Shown in pieces: positions 1 through 12,389 of a DNA stretch of 64,000 nt. The notes beneath the pieces are model-generated. The model did no database searches. It was not told the DNA's origin and was given only the letters and a program-made list of their open reading frames with translations. This DNA comes from Doryteuthis pealeii (lineage: Eukaryota; Mollusca; Cephalopoda; Myopsida; Loliginidae). The stretch is from NCBI GenBank assembly GCA_023376005.1, contig CM042143.1, positions 80,565,881 to 80,629,880 on the forward strand. The letters run 5' to 3'. Position 1 is the first letter of the stretch. Every line of letters starts with the position of its first letter. A program made the translations under genes and the position numbers.

Positions 1-394
1 ATTCCAGATATATGTAGGATGAGTACATGGTGGTTTCGTTAACATGTGTATGTGTTGTAGGACTTACAAAAGCCAAATGCTTTTGAATTGTGTACATTGT
101 AAAAAGATATGTTGTGTTAGTGGAATAAAACGAGTTCGGATTTAAAGTTAGCGGTTTGCGACAAAACAAACGTACCAAAAATATGAGTCTCGTACGATTA
201 ATTAAACATTTACATATAATTTTTTTTTTTTTTTAAATTCTAAACAATTAAAAAAAAGTACGTTTTGAAAATAACCTATTCGGAAATAAATAATGAATTT
301 GTGCTCACTATCGTCCACTATCCACACTTCGGACATGTTCTACTTCCCTAAAAATTAAACAAAAAGTAAACAAACACAAACCACACCCTGTCTT

Positions 395-398
<4 letters not shown>

Positions 399-441
<43 letters not shown>
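399..441. repeat. (AC)n microsatellite
   Basis: About 21 uninterrupted AC units are visible. Confidence 0.98.
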
Positions 442-443
<2 letters not shown>

Positions 444-514
444 GTCCCCATTGCCTAATTTTCGTTATTTACAAACATGATGATGGTCACAAAATGAGTA
501 ACCGTAATCAGGCA

Positions 515-592
<78 letters not shown>
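515..592. repeat. (GA)n microsatellite
   Basis: About 39 GA units run almost without interruption. A minus-strand open frame across it is only a poly-Ser/Leu artefact. Confidence 0.98.
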
Positions 593-595
<3 letters not shown>

Positions 596-2403
596 CCACT
601 TTATGACCACTAACTGACACTCACACTCAAAGCAGATGGTCCAGTTTTTAAGTAAGAGAACCAATGGCGACCTATTTAAACACGATAACATAACACCCCT
701 TCTTAACCAGCAACAGCAGTCAGGAGACAGGCACAGGCAAAAGAGAAACCACACAAATCTCTTAAACAGCCACCCAAGTAAATTATGACACAGATATTTA
801 CCCATAGGGTATCGCAGAATCTAGGTACTACGCTGACCACTGAAAGAGGGCACTTTGCCCTTTTTGGAAACCAGAAGTGATAAGTGGATTCCAGGAACTA
901 GAATGAAGATTGACGATTTAAAAAAAAATTAATTTCTCTTAATTTGAATATTTGTGCTTTTCTTGTGAGTTTGTCTTAGTAACAATCCAACTAAACATTG
1001 GACATGTAGTTCCATACCCTGTCCGTCCTTCCCTGAGTTACGCCCATAAGCGCATGACGTTACACAATGTTGCTGATAATAAGAGGGTCATAGAACTTTG
1101 TAGAAAGAAATTAAACTATTTATCAAATTTTAAATAAATATAAAACAAAACCAGATATTTAAAAGTCCGTCTACATTTTAAAACTTTGCTTATACTCAAT
1201 AAGGACAATAATAATCATAACGAAACAGTTACATAAAAAAAATTAAAAAACAAAAAACTTTCAGAAATAAAAGTTTAATGGTTCTCAGAAATGCGAATTA
1301 TGATATATTATTAATATTGTGTCTAATGCAGATTGTCTTTAAAGAAAAGAAAAAGATAGTTTGAAGTATTTTCCCCATTCTCTGTTGTCAATTCATCGAT
1401 TCTTTTCAATATCACAATAAATAGATGATGATTAAAATTACTACTTTAATTATTACTTTGTAGTTTATTACTCATAAGTTCTGTGGTAAAAGGGTAAGAA
1501 ATGAAATATCTTAAAAATTTCAAAGGGAGACATTTACAAAATTATTTTAAATTTACAAAGAATTTAAACGGGTAACAATTTTCCTAAAAAGTGATGAGAT
1601 GAAATTTTACTTGGATTAAGAATTGATTTAAAAAAAAAATTGAGCAGCTTAACTAAAAAATACTTTATTTAGATAACATTTTATGTAACCCCAAACAGAA
1701 AAAGAAAAAGAAAAAAGACATACGTTACAAGTCTATATCAGACATCATCAATGATTATGTAAGGTTTACGCATGAAAGAGATCAAATAATAAATAGATGA
1801 CAGATTTAGTTATAAAATATTTCTAAGATGTTAATGAGAATCCTTAAGTTATTCTATTGAAAAAAAAAAGCAGAGAAAGGAAAAGAAAAATCAAATATTC
1901 CCATCATTAACTGAGAAATGGCGCAAAATGGGTAAAAAGAAAAACAGTTTAAAAAAGTTTTGATTAGTAAAAAACTGATAATGTTTGAAATAGATTTGTA
2001 AGTGTACTGTAAGTAGATACATATAAGGGTACATGTTTTCAGGGTCGTGTGTTTAGAAGTGGTTTCAAACATTGACATATATGTGTGTGTATGAGACAAG
2101 TTTATGAAAAGGGGACAGTTGACTTAAGTATGGATCAGACAGACACAGACACAGAGGGAACATGTCACAAATGATCAAAACTCAGTTTATATATTTTAGG
2201 TGTCGACAAACAAATTAGGGGTACGTCATGTCGGGCATTAGGACAAATTACACATGTACCTAAACATCTTAAAAAGCACGTGAAAAATAGTCAAATAGGC
2301 TTAATTAAAAAAAAAAAAAGGGTCTGCAAACAAGCAAATGTCATGTATGCCAAAAAGAAATACACGGCATTGTATGTGCGTATTTATGAAAGTTTAAGGA
2401 CAA

Positions 2404-2501
2404 TGTTTTTGATGGTTAACACAAACACACCCACCCACACATAATATATACATACATACATAGATACATATATATGTATAGATTGATGTATATATAGATT
2501 G

Positions 2502-2561
<60 letters not shown>

Positions 2562-2794
2562 TTAATATATATACCCCACACACATATATATATATATATA
2601 CACATACATACATAGATTGATATATGCATACATATATAAATATATACATACATAAACTGATATATATATACATACATAAATGGGTATATATATACATACA
2701 CACATAAATTGGTATATGTATACATATATACATAAATTGGTATATGTATACATATATACATAAATTGGTATATATATACATATATACATAAATT

Positions 2795-2861
<67 letters not shown>

Positions 2862-2956
2862 ACATATACATTGATTGATATAAATCTACGTAAATTTCAA
2901 TCTTTTTATATATGTATATATATATTTATATATATATAATATACATGATATGTATA

Positions 2957-3023
<67 letters not shown>

Positions 3024-3044
3024 GTATATAATATATATATATAA

Positions 3045-3130
<86 letters not shown>

Positions 3131-3168
3131 TATATATGCTGTCGTAACCAGAAATATATATACACATA

Positions 3169-3222
<54 letters not shown>

Positions 3223-3225
3223 ATG

Positions 3226-3255
<30 letters not shown>
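2404..3255. repeat. Compound TA / CATA / GATA satellite block
   Basis: Several pure (TA)n tracts alternate with a 28-bp unit containing ACATAAATTGGTATAT, repeated about four to five times between 2700 and 2800. The block ends in (GATA)n at 3226-3255. The minus-strand frames here encode only Tyr/Ile repeats and are not genes. Confidence 0.95.
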
Positions 3256-3256
<1 letters not shown>

Positions 3257-4338
3257 ACTTGTCTACAATTATAAAATGTAAGAAGATACTACGATGACTG
3301 ACATTTGATACAGAAATAAAAAAAAACTAATATGCAACTTAATATCAATTTCTTTAAAGTTGCTACGGCAACTTTAATCCACATTAGAAATGAAAAAATA
3401 AAATATAATAACGAAAAAAAAAGGAATAGTTACAATTATTATTTTTGAATTGGGCTAAAAAAAAGAAGGTTTTTGTTGAAACTTCAAGTGGGAAAATCAT
3501 GAATGCAATATGCACTTTTGTTGTGGTTAGGATACACTAATAATAATTCTATGAATGGTGTGAAAGAATTTAAAGAGTAGTTTTATGAATAAAGTTAAAT
3601 AAAAAAATGAACCCTTATACAAAAATAAAATGAATATATAACAACATGCATAGCGTAGCATACGAATATCTGTTTGTAGTGTGAATGAAATGCTAATTGA
3701 TATTATTAACAGAAAGTAACAGATTTAAATTGTATGCATGTTTATAATTTCTAAGTATGTGTGTAAATTCACTATTTATTTTTATCTGTGTTTTGATTAG
3801 ATTTTTTTTTTACATACGCGTGTACATGCAAACATGCAAATGCTGATGTGCTATGTAAAACCTAAACCATGAATAAGGAAGTTAAAATATATATCTTCAC
3901 CCCCCCAAAAAAAACAACAACAACAAAAAACAAACAAAACAATGATGTTGCTGTACTTGGGGTTATACGATATGTGCCGTAACCTGTATGTATGATGAAT
4001 ACAAGTGTAAATTTGGGGGTGGATGTTTGGTGTACATGACAGGAACGGAAAAAAAGGCGTTTTTGTTTTAAAAACTATCTATTAATTATTTTTGTGTGTA
4101 TGTATGTGCCTGAGAATTTAAGATCGGATGCGTAAAGATTAATTGTAAACATAACGTCTGTAGTGTCAATGTAAAAAAATTAGGGGTGGGGGGTAAATAC
4201 ATAAAATATATTTTAGACACTAATTACACACATGCAGATAAGCAACATATATGATTGCCAATCAAATCATTGATTAGCAATATGACCCATACGCGTGTGT
4301 CCCTTTATTTGTTTAGTGTACGTGAGAGTCCAGTGTAC

Positions 4339-4339
<1 letters not shown>

Positions 4340-4404
<65 letters not shown>
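4340..4404. repeat. (TA)n microsatellite
   Basis: This is a TA tract broken once by a TTA phase shift. Confidence 0.95.
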
Positions 4405-4409
<5 letters not shown>

Positions 4410-6110
4410 ACATTAAAAAACAAAACTGACCTGCCCCACTCACTGTGAGGGACACACACACACACGCACCTTAAGCTTCAAATAACAAATACAACGAATA
4501 AATGTGATCACCATTGGTTGCCGTGTACCCACAACACTTACACAACATTTAAACTATCATGTAACATTAAACAAGTGTAATCCGTGCACAAATACATCAT
4601 TATTATCTTACACCCCCACGGACACACAATTTAAACGGTATACTAAATAGGCAGACATGTACACATGAGTTAGAGGTGGATGATACACTTCTCTAAACGG
4701 GGTTTTCTCATAACAGAGGTTCACACACGCATTTTTGGAGACAGCATTTCTTCGAGTCTGTTTCATTTATAAATAAATCCTCAAATGAAATAATTGAACA
4801 AAGGATCGCCTTTTTTTGTACCCTGACATATCTGTTTCTTTTAACCATAGTAATGTGAAAGACAGGCATGTATTTTATATGTACTAGGAAGAATCACACA
4901 CATAGATGAAAATAAAAACAACAAAAAACAAAACAAAAAACCCACATAAAACAAAACAAAACAAAAAACAACGTAAAAATGTTATCGTAAGGGGGAGCAG
5001 TTATGAATGGACTGGGTGTGTGTATGAGCGTACAAGTGCGAGAAACACTTTTACGCACCCGTGCTAAGGATCTATTTAGCGTATCTAAAACGGTGTAAAT
5101 ACTATTTTAATTTACAATAGATTAAATATCTAAAAGTTTAAAGCATTATTAAGGAAGTAAAACGAAAGAAACTGAATAAAATCACGCTTGGGCTCTCTTA
5201 AGATTACAGGCACTAAAGAAGAAGAGACGTACACAAGACAAACCGACACACAGTCTAAGTACTTTACACAACTTACACGTTATTTAAGAATCCAGTTTAA
5301 ACTGTAGATATTGAGGATGTTACATAAGTTAGATATGAGAAAAAATATTAGCAAAAGGCGTCTATCTATTAGGAAAAAAACGTGTCCTAAAAACAAACAA
5401 AAACTTGTAAATAGTACATTCCAGTCACACGGGGAACCACGCCTGATAGACGTATTTGCACACACGCATACTCACACACAAATAAATAAAATAAAATAAA
5501 TAAATAAATGAATGAATAACTAACTGAATATATATATACATAATTAGTATAGATTACAAATAAGGATAATATATATTTCAGTCTTTTTCCTTTAAATAAC
5601 TCGGCACGCCGTACCTTGGGGTTTTGAGTTGTGGATAGAAGCAGACGACAAAATAGACCGAAAGACATACCGATCTCACAACACTAGTGCACTTGATATT
5701 TGGTGATCAACTATTATTAAATTAAACAATTATTGGCATACATGTTAGTATCATTGATGAGAGTATGCGATTTATGCCAATGTATAATTATTGGAATTAA
5801 TGAATAAACAATTATTGTATTTGTATAAGACTTGAAATAAACAGTTGCAGTGCAATAGAAACATAACACAAGCAACTAACCAACACTATACAACCCTAAG
5901 TAAATGACCCTTTATTGGGGAACGAATCACAGAATATAAAAAAAAAAAACAGCGCTATAAGTGTTATTAAAAATAAAAATAAAAACATCGTTATAAATAA
6001 AAGATTTACTGTTTATATATCCGTTTAATTCTCCTCCAGTGAGAAAATAATACTTTTTTTTAATTAAAAATACGTGAAAAAAACAAAAAACAAAAACAAT
6101 ATGTACTTAC

Positions 6111-6150
6111 ATTTTAAACGTTTAGGACAGTTTTGTTTTCTTCTAGGCAT
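6111..6150 (-). CDS. First coding exon of a NuRD-recruiting C2H2 zinc-finger regulator (partial)
   Basis: Read on the minus strand, an ATG with A at -3 opens MPRRKQNCPKRLK, then one base (T), then GTAAGT at 6110-6105, a perfect 5' splice site. RRKQxxP directly after the start Met is the known NuRD/RBBP4-binding N-terminus of several large zinc-finger repressors (SALL, FOG/ZFPM, BCL11, TSHZ, ZNF521, ZNF827). In several of these the first coding exon is similarly tiny. MPRRKQ followed by PKRL most resembles ZNF827 or TSHZ starts, but 13 residues cannot name the family member. The fingers would be encoded on later exons, outside the window. A CpG-rich promoter begins about 100 bp upstream. The product would be a nuclear transcriptional repressor. 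The family call is from memory of these N-termini, without a search. Confidence 0.72.
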
Positions 6151-6239
6151 TTTTGAAGAAAGTATAGAAACACCGTCCAACACGAGAAGGTCTGTGAGGG
6201 GGGAAAAAAGCAAAAAATATTTTTAAATGTACCGCATGT

Positions 6240-6480
6240 GGCAAGCACTAGTTTTCTTCACAACAGCCTCTCTCCTTCCTTCTTCCTTGCCAAGCGAGAC
6301 TGACCTCGCATGACCCGGAAGTGATCACTTGCGGAGGTCACGTTGGGTCACAGGCTGGGTCGGAGGTCAATAGCGGGCGGGAGTTCGCAGCGCATGCGCA
6401 GGCCAAGCGGTCGTCGAAGCTACTTCCGCTGGCAAAAACTTATGTTGTGTGTTGTGCTTTTTCCCCCCAAAATATTACCC
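6240..6480. promoter_or_regulatory. CpG-rich, probably bidirectional promoter
   Basis: About 15 CpGs fall within roughly 150 bp in otherwise CpG-poor DNA. Recognisable sites are an ETS/GABP site CCCGGAAGTG (6314-6323), an opposite-strand ETS core ACTTCCG (6422-6428) and a perfect NRF1 palindrome GCGCATGCGC (6390-6399). ETS plus NRF1 is typical of TATA-less animal promoters. The minus-strand zinc-finger exon lies on one side and a plus-strand splice donor at 6486 on the other, which suggests divergent transcription. Confidence 0.75.
6301..6369. promoter_or_regulatory. Cluster of nuclear-receptor half-sites, two opposed DR4-like pairs
   Basis: TGACCT-cgca-TGACCC (6301-6316) and AGGTCA-cgtt-GGGTCA (6335-6350) are two direct repeats with 4-bp spacers on opposite strands. 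They flank the palindrome AAGTGATCACTT (6319-6330). A fifth half-site AGGTCA is at 6364-6369. Receptor binding is an inference. Confidence 0.45.
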
Positions 6481-6485
6481 GAAAA
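6400..6485 (+). other. Probable non-coding first exon (plus strand), 3' end at 6485
   Basis: Immediately downstream of the CpG promoter the sequence runs into GTGAGTAAG at 6486-6494, a strong 5' splice site with A at -1. The 5' end is not defined; the start given follows the NRF1 site. The open frame across it starts only at a GTG, so I treat it as 5' UTR. Confidence 0.45.
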
Positions 6486-6494
6486 GTGAGTAAG

Positions 6495-9100
6495 AAATGT
6501 TTTATGTTTATATCATGATACATGTATGTATGTTTGGTTTATTTTTTTTTAATTCCAATTTTTTTTTTAACTGAATAAAATAAATCTCTTATTATTTATC
6601 AATATTTCCCCATTTTCTTTCAATACCCTCGTGTGTAATACGAGCCCCTTATTGTTTATATTCTCTTCTTGTCCCAGAATTTTCGTCCTTGTTCAGTGTT
6701 CAAACATCAATAAAATTAGGTGAGAGTTTTGGGACACACACTTTACTCCTGCAAGTCAGATATATTTTATTATAAATTACATTAAAGGAAATGAATTCTC
6801 AAATTTGTTTATTCTTAGTTCTTATAAAATCCTTCTATTCAAAAAATATTTCCCCTAAAGTTAACCTATTTTTCAGGTCTTCATGATCCACAATTTTTTA
6901 ACTGTATCCAACATTAAATTTATGCGATCTTCATTCTCACATTTTTTTCTCTAATTTTCCCTTTAGTGTCTATATAATTTACTATATTTCCATATTCCAT
7001 CTCAATTTCGTAATTCTTTTTTTTTTAAAATTCTTCTATAAGTAGTGAAACAACCTGATTGAATTATTGTAATGTTGTGTCAACAATTTTAGTCTCGTAT
7101 AATCGACACTTAAGAGCCAATGGATCATTCATGTTATGAAATTATTTCTTAATTTATGAACTTATTAATTAATGACAAATTAAACCACTTTTAATTAACT
7201 TTTAAAAATAAAATAAAAGTGTCATCTTTTTCTGTTTTGCTTTATATCTAATTGTGATAAGTATTAAAACGAAAATTTTCAGAGAAAATCAACACACGTG
7301 TTTTTCTCTTCAAATGTTATTATTCACCTTCAAATTCGTTTAAGTCTATACTTCCACTTATAATTTAGTTTTATGTGCTTTTATTTTTTAAAGAACTCAT
7401 TAGTATGGATACGCTTGTTCTCATATAAAGTGAATATTCTATGAAAGTCACTTGATGTCCTAAAATTAGTTAAATTCTAAAGTACATTTTAGGTAATTAT
7501 TCCAATTTGTTACCATACCGACATTAGTTTATATTTCATAGTTATTTTTTAAGTATAAACAAAATGTCTTGCCTAGTTTTGAGATGTATCAAGTACCTTT
7601 CTTAGGATTGTATCAACGTCCCCAAAACCTGTGGTCGTAAAATATATAATAATACGGTCACTAAATCTAGGATCATCTAAATAAGAGAATCCCTTAATTG
7701 TTAATCGAATGTTCGTAATCAAAACCTTTAAAACTACTTATTAAAATAAAATAAAGTGTGTTTAATTATTCCTTAAATTATTAATTTTTCCAGATTTCGT
7801 GTTTTATTTAATTAGCATTAAAAATTATTCCGTAAAAATTGTTGGTTTTTGAGAGCCTCCGTTTTTTTTGGAATTGATTTCATGTTTAAACATGAAAATA
7901 AATAGTTTACACCTATCACAATTTTCTTTTATTTATTAAGAAAAAAAAAAAAAAAAGAAGAAAAGAAGAAAAAAAAAGGGACCTTAATTCTGAATGTTTT
8001 ATTCAGAATTAAGTTCCTTATCCCTTTTTTCTTCTTCAAATAATTGATAGGTCAGGTTAGATGTTATTTTGACAAAAAGATTTAAATCGCCTTTATTGTT
8101 TATAGTTTTGAATTTGCATAAAATTATTTAAAATATTTTCCATTGATCATCAACTGACATGTAGCATTAGTGTGCGATGATTGCCCATCTCTAGTTTAAT
8201 GAAGATGAACGTTTCTTAAAATGAGATGTTAACTTACATAATTTACATTTGGAAGAAAACTATAAATCTTAATTAATTAGAGCATTCTTGTTGACTGGTA
8301 AATACTGTTACATTCAAAACATTTTAATTTTTGTAATGTTTTTACTTGTACGTGTTGATAAATATACTCTTAAATAGAGTAAACTTTTTTAAGTTTTAAA
8401 ACGCTATAGATTATATCATTACATTTTTAGATCACGAAAATAAAATAAAATAATCTTTTTTTTTTCAATCCTTAAAAAGATAGGTAAAAATCTAGTTTCG
8501 TAATTTTTCGGATATCCTTGATGTTCTCGGTACTATTCAGTTTTCGCTTATTCACATTATTGTTAGGGCACATCAATATTTATATCTAGGTTTTCACACC
8601 TGCCAGGTGCTACCTCATGCCCAAAGGTGAAATATAAATAATACGGAAAATAATTTGTCTTTTTTTTTTTATACGTAATCAGTTCAAAAGTTGTATACTT
8701 AGAATTTTAAATAATTTTTAATATTCGGACATACTTTGTAATTATTAATGATCCGGATTGTTGATTTAATTTAAAAAAAAAAAAGGCCTACTTAATTGTA
8801 AACAAAGACAATATAAATTAAAAACAAGGAAATCCCCTCTTTTCTCAGTTGTACAGTTAGTTATTCCCTCATTAAATTATCCACGAATTAATGACCAAAG
8901 ACCATCAGCTGGTTGTCGTCCTCTTAAAAAATGACACTTCTTTAAACTGAAGCTTTTGGATCTTTTAAATATAATATTCCATTTTGTTTAGACCAGCAAT
9001 AACATTTAAATCATAAAATCTGCTTGCGTATTTGATGTATGTAGATATATTTTTTTTTATATGTATGTGTGTGTGTGTGACACTTATTCTTTAGGTACTG
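6495..9100. other. AT-rich presumed intron
   Basis: There is no recognisable gene or mobile element apart from the hairpin at 7981-8015. T-rich and A-rich runs are abundant. Confidence 0.5.
7950..8035. repeat. Perfect-stem hairpin within a purine/pyrimidine mirror
   Basis: TTAATTCTGAAT and ATTCAGAATTAA form a perfect stem around a short loop at 7983-8012. A GAAGAAAA-rich run upstream is mirrored by TTTTTTCTTCTTC downstream, which extends the stem imperfectly. Confidence 0.8.
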
Positions 9101-9104
9101 AGGA

Positions 9105-9254
9105 GCTCGTCTTCTTCCTACTAATTCCAACTTCCGACTGAAACCACGTGATTAACCGGTAGTTAAGTAGTGCGCGTTTAGGGAAAACTTGATTGGCCAA
9201 TTCTTCTTGCTATGGATGGCCAGAGGGAGAAGTAATTGAGAGCAATCGTCGAAG
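9105..9254 (+). promoter_or_regulatory. Second promoter-like patch with a possible first exon
   Basis: GC is raised here. A CACGTG E-box (9145-9150), an ETS-like AACTTCCG, and a palindromic CCAAT box ATTGGCCAAT (9192-9201) are followed by GAAG|GTAAAA, a plausible splice donor at 9255. A short ATG frame starting MDGQREK lies inside and stops at once. It could be an alternative first exon of the plus-strand unit that begins at 6.4 kb. Confidence 0.4.
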
Positions 9255-9689
9255 GTAAAATGCGAAAAATGTAATTATTATAACAACTCGGTACTATTGT
9301 TTACAGATTGAAAGAATAAGAGAGGTGTCTCAGTTTATTTTCTCATTTTCAACACCGTGAAAGATTTTTCTGCCTTGTCGACACTGCGCTTTATTTTACC
9401 TCTCTTCTTGATACGTTTTATTTAAAAGCATAAATGTCGTGTGTGTATTGTGTATGTTTTCCCTATCATACTAACAACTCCATCATAGACTTGACTTTAT
9501 CAAATATCTTTTTCTGGGTTTTATTATTTTTTATTCATATTGTCTTATCTATTCCCTAACATTTTACAGATTACCGTACAGAAGTTAAAACTACTTGTCT
9601 TTCAACGTAAAACATTATCTACTTTCGACTTTCATGCAAAAACAAAAACCCTCGATATTCAGATTCACCATATCATAAATTAATTTACT

Positions 9690-9940
9690 GTCCCATTGGT
9701 CGGCCGTAACATGAAAAAAATCATTGAAACGCATGTTCTGTGAAAGATGTCGATGGTCTCGTGGTTACCAACATCTATTTTACCGTCTGTCTTCACTGGT
9801 CTGATTTATTTTACCTATTAGAGAATATTTATGTCGTTAGTTCTCCATCACGCCCTGCTGTTAGTTACACAGACATGGCTGCTTCTTTTCGTCCGTCCAG
9901 TTATATAGCAGCAGCAGTTAAGCGCCAGTTATTGAGATAA
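9690..9940 (+). other. Moderately GC-rich patch with a short open frame
   Basis: An inverted CCAAT box (CCCATTGGTC) is at about 9692. A frame opens with ATGGCTGCTTC in good start context (CAGACATGG), encodes MAASFRPSSYIAAAV and a few more residues, and stops about 21 codons on. It may be a small upstream frame or chance. I do not recognise it. Confidence 0.2.
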
Positions 9941-9944
9941 GAAA

Positions 9945-11900
9945 AGAAGAAAAAAAAAAAAAAGAAAAAAGAAGCAGTGAAATAATCTTGCACTCATGTT
10001 GGAACATTTTTATTTTGTTTGTTATTTCCATATTTTTTTATTCAACTGTTGTTTACACTTATGTACTTAAAAACGAACGTGTATCGTTGATGTAAGGTGA
10101 ATTTCAAAGACGATAGCTTCTTCAACGATAACAGTACTTTTTTTGTTTTTAATAACCACACTTAATTCGCTGAGTTTTTGTCTTAGTCGTCCTACTATAA
10201 AGAAAAGAAGAAAAAAATCTTCATGTTGTTTACGTATACTAATATCACATATGGATTGAAATAAACACCGTTAAAATTCGAATTTGACAACGAAGTTAAC
10301 GAAATCATTGTTTTTTTTTCTTTCATTTTTTAAGGACGTAAATTTTAAATTTACATATACCATTTAGAAATCTCGTGGTATATTTTTTTATTTCCATTTT
10401 TATTTAACTACGATTTTATCCATTATATGGAATATGTAACATAAGTAAATTATTAATTTTAATTATTAATAATTAAAAATTAAAACTAATTTTTCCTTCT
10501 CCCGCGTGCTTGAAAACCGGAAAAGGAAGTTTGTCTGGTTGATGAGATTTATCTCCTCTTGACTTACTAAAATATTTTCTCTTCTCACTGACCGATTTTT
10601 ACCTTCCTAGTCAACAATTTAAATTTACTTTTTATTTATAATTTTATTATAAATACAATATGAATAATCTTTAAAAGGAAAATATTTATATTTTTTCTTT
10701 TTAGATTTGAGTTTTTGAATAAATCTATTTTTAAATTAGAATTAGACCGTAGAAAATTATTTTTTTATTTTCTATTTTGGAATTGTTTTCATTTAAGGCA
10801 GGTTGTATAAATAAATATTTGACCAGTAGAATAGATATGAATGAAATTTCAAATAAAATCATTAAAAATATTATATTTGTTATGAATTTTATTTACAGAT
10901 TATATTTTACACACATATTTAAGAAAAAAAATCCCAACAAACTTTGTACATGTCATTCTCATAAAAAGTTTATAACTGGTTAATATCCTTTTAAAAAAGC
11001 TCCCTTTTCTGTCTCACTTGTCCTACTGGTGTGTGTGTGTGTTTGAGATACATTGGAATTGACATTCAATATACAGTAGTACAGATACTTCCTCGGTACT
11101 TATAAATAATTTCTATTTTTATTATGTATCCTAAGTGAGGGGATATGTTATTTCTGAGCAAAACAAAATACATAACATTCTTTGTTTTAAACAATTAATT
11201 TTAATCTTAATAAAATGTCTTCTATTGGATTTGAATTATTAAAAGAACATTTTTGACACTCTTCTTTTCTGATACTAAAAAAAAAAAAAAATTTTTTTTA
11301 AAAATTGACTCGAATTTTATTAACTATTTTCTCCCCGTATTTTTTTGGCTTAAAGTTATACTTTAAAGTTATTCAAATGCTTAAAGTTATACTTTAAGGT
11401 TATTAAAAAATAATTGTAAGTTTTTGGCTGCCACATTTTTAAGTTTTGAAAAATTGTTTTAAAAATCCTCTGTATGTTAAAAACTAAAGAGAAATGAATT
11501 TCAAACTTATTTTACTGTAAAATTTCAAACTCCATTGTAATAGCATGGGAGTGGGGGGTTTAAGTATTTAGTAAATTCTTTTCTGCTATGATTATGTAAC
11601 CAGTTCCTTTTTTTACTATTTAACTTTTTAATTGTCTTAGTGTGTGTGTGTGTGTGTTATATGATATACATTTTGTGTAGAGCATTGTTACTGTGTTCAT
11701 GGGTTATTCCACAACATTTTTAATTATATACAAGGAATAGCGAATGAGCATATATTTCCAAATTAAACTTATTTTAAATTGTGATGGCTATGCAGTTTAA
11801 GAATTGAATTACTAAATCATGATGTCTGTTGTCAGTCGTCTAATGCTATATAAGGTGGGGAAGGGCTGAAAAATATAATTTAACTATATATTTTTTTAAT
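9945..11900. other. AT-rich non-coding stretch
   Basis: No gene or element is recognised. At 11350-11402 the palindrome TTAAAGTTATACTTTAA occurs twice, about 38 bp apart. Confidence 0.5.
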
Positions 11901-11908
11901 TTTTAGAT

Positions 11909-12080
11909 AAGTGGTTCTCAACCAGGGGCCATATACCCCCTCCACTATATACCATTTTTTTGTCCAGGCAATCAGAAATATCTAATTATAAAAATACTAT
12001 TAGATTTTTAAATATCAAATGGCTATGGTATAAAATAGGAATCAAAGGGGTCCATGGGTAAAAAAGGATGAGAACCATTG
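11909..12080. mobile_element. hAT-type MITE with 8-bp target-site duplication
   Basis: The terminal inverted repeats are AGTGGTTCTCAACC at the left and GGATGAGAACCATTG at the right. They are bounded by identical 8-bp duplications TTTTAGAT at 11901-11908 and 12081-12088. TIR type and duplication length fit hAT elements. The interior carries no transposase. A truncated relative lies at 45722-45876. Confidence 0.9.
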
Positions 12081-12206
12081 TTTTAGATGAAGCAGTTAAC
12101 CATTATTTTAAATTTTGACTTCTATTTTCTTTTATCTTTTACTTTTTCTTATTTGCTTTTTTCCTATTTTCTTTTTTTCCCCCCAACTTCTTCTGTCAAT
12201 TTAGGA

Positions 12207-12250
12207 AAATGAATTGGTGCAAATCAGAATTAATAAACAATAAACTCTTG
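12207..12250 (+). CDS. Candidate short exon with a possible start codon
   Basis: A very strong polypyrimidine tract ends in CAATTTAG. The segment then contains GAAAATGAATTGG (A at -3 of the ATG) and reads MNWCKSELINNKLL up to a possible donor TTG|GTATAA. It would end in phase 0, matching the start phase of the candidate exon at 23931. The donor is only moderate, and AT-rich DNA yields such sites by chance. Confidence 0.25.
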
Positions 12251-12389
12251 GTATAATTGAGATTCAAACTCTTGTCTATTTACCTTGTTAAATGCACCCT
12301 AGGTCTTGGGGGTGAGAGAGAGAGAATGATTATTAAAAATTAAGATGAAAGAAAATATCAGTTAAAATTGATTAGTAGTTTATAATTTA

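Larger units (their letters stand above)
1..6110 (-). other. Presumed start of the first intron of the minus-strand zinc-finger gene
   Basis: This AT-rich stretch lies downstream, in the minus direction, of the splice donor at 6110-6105. I see no C2H2 zinc finger or other recognisable coding sequence on either strand, so the next coding exon should lie outside the window. It holds the microsatellites listed below and poly-A/T runs. The intron assignment is an inference that depends on the exon at 6111-6150. Confidence 0.45.

Noticed and set aside
455..805. 116-codon minus-strand frame
   Set aside because: Its core is the (GA)n tract read as Ser-Leu repeats.
2384..3221. Several minus-strand open frames of 79-125 codons rich in Tyr and Ile
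   Set aside because: They are translations of (TA)n and CATA repeats in several overlapping frames, with no protein-like composition.
6321..6518. 65-codon plus-strand frame in the CpG patch
   Set aside because: It begins at GTG, not ATG, lies in the promoter and crosses the GTGAGTAAG donor. It is better explained as promoter plus 5' UTR.
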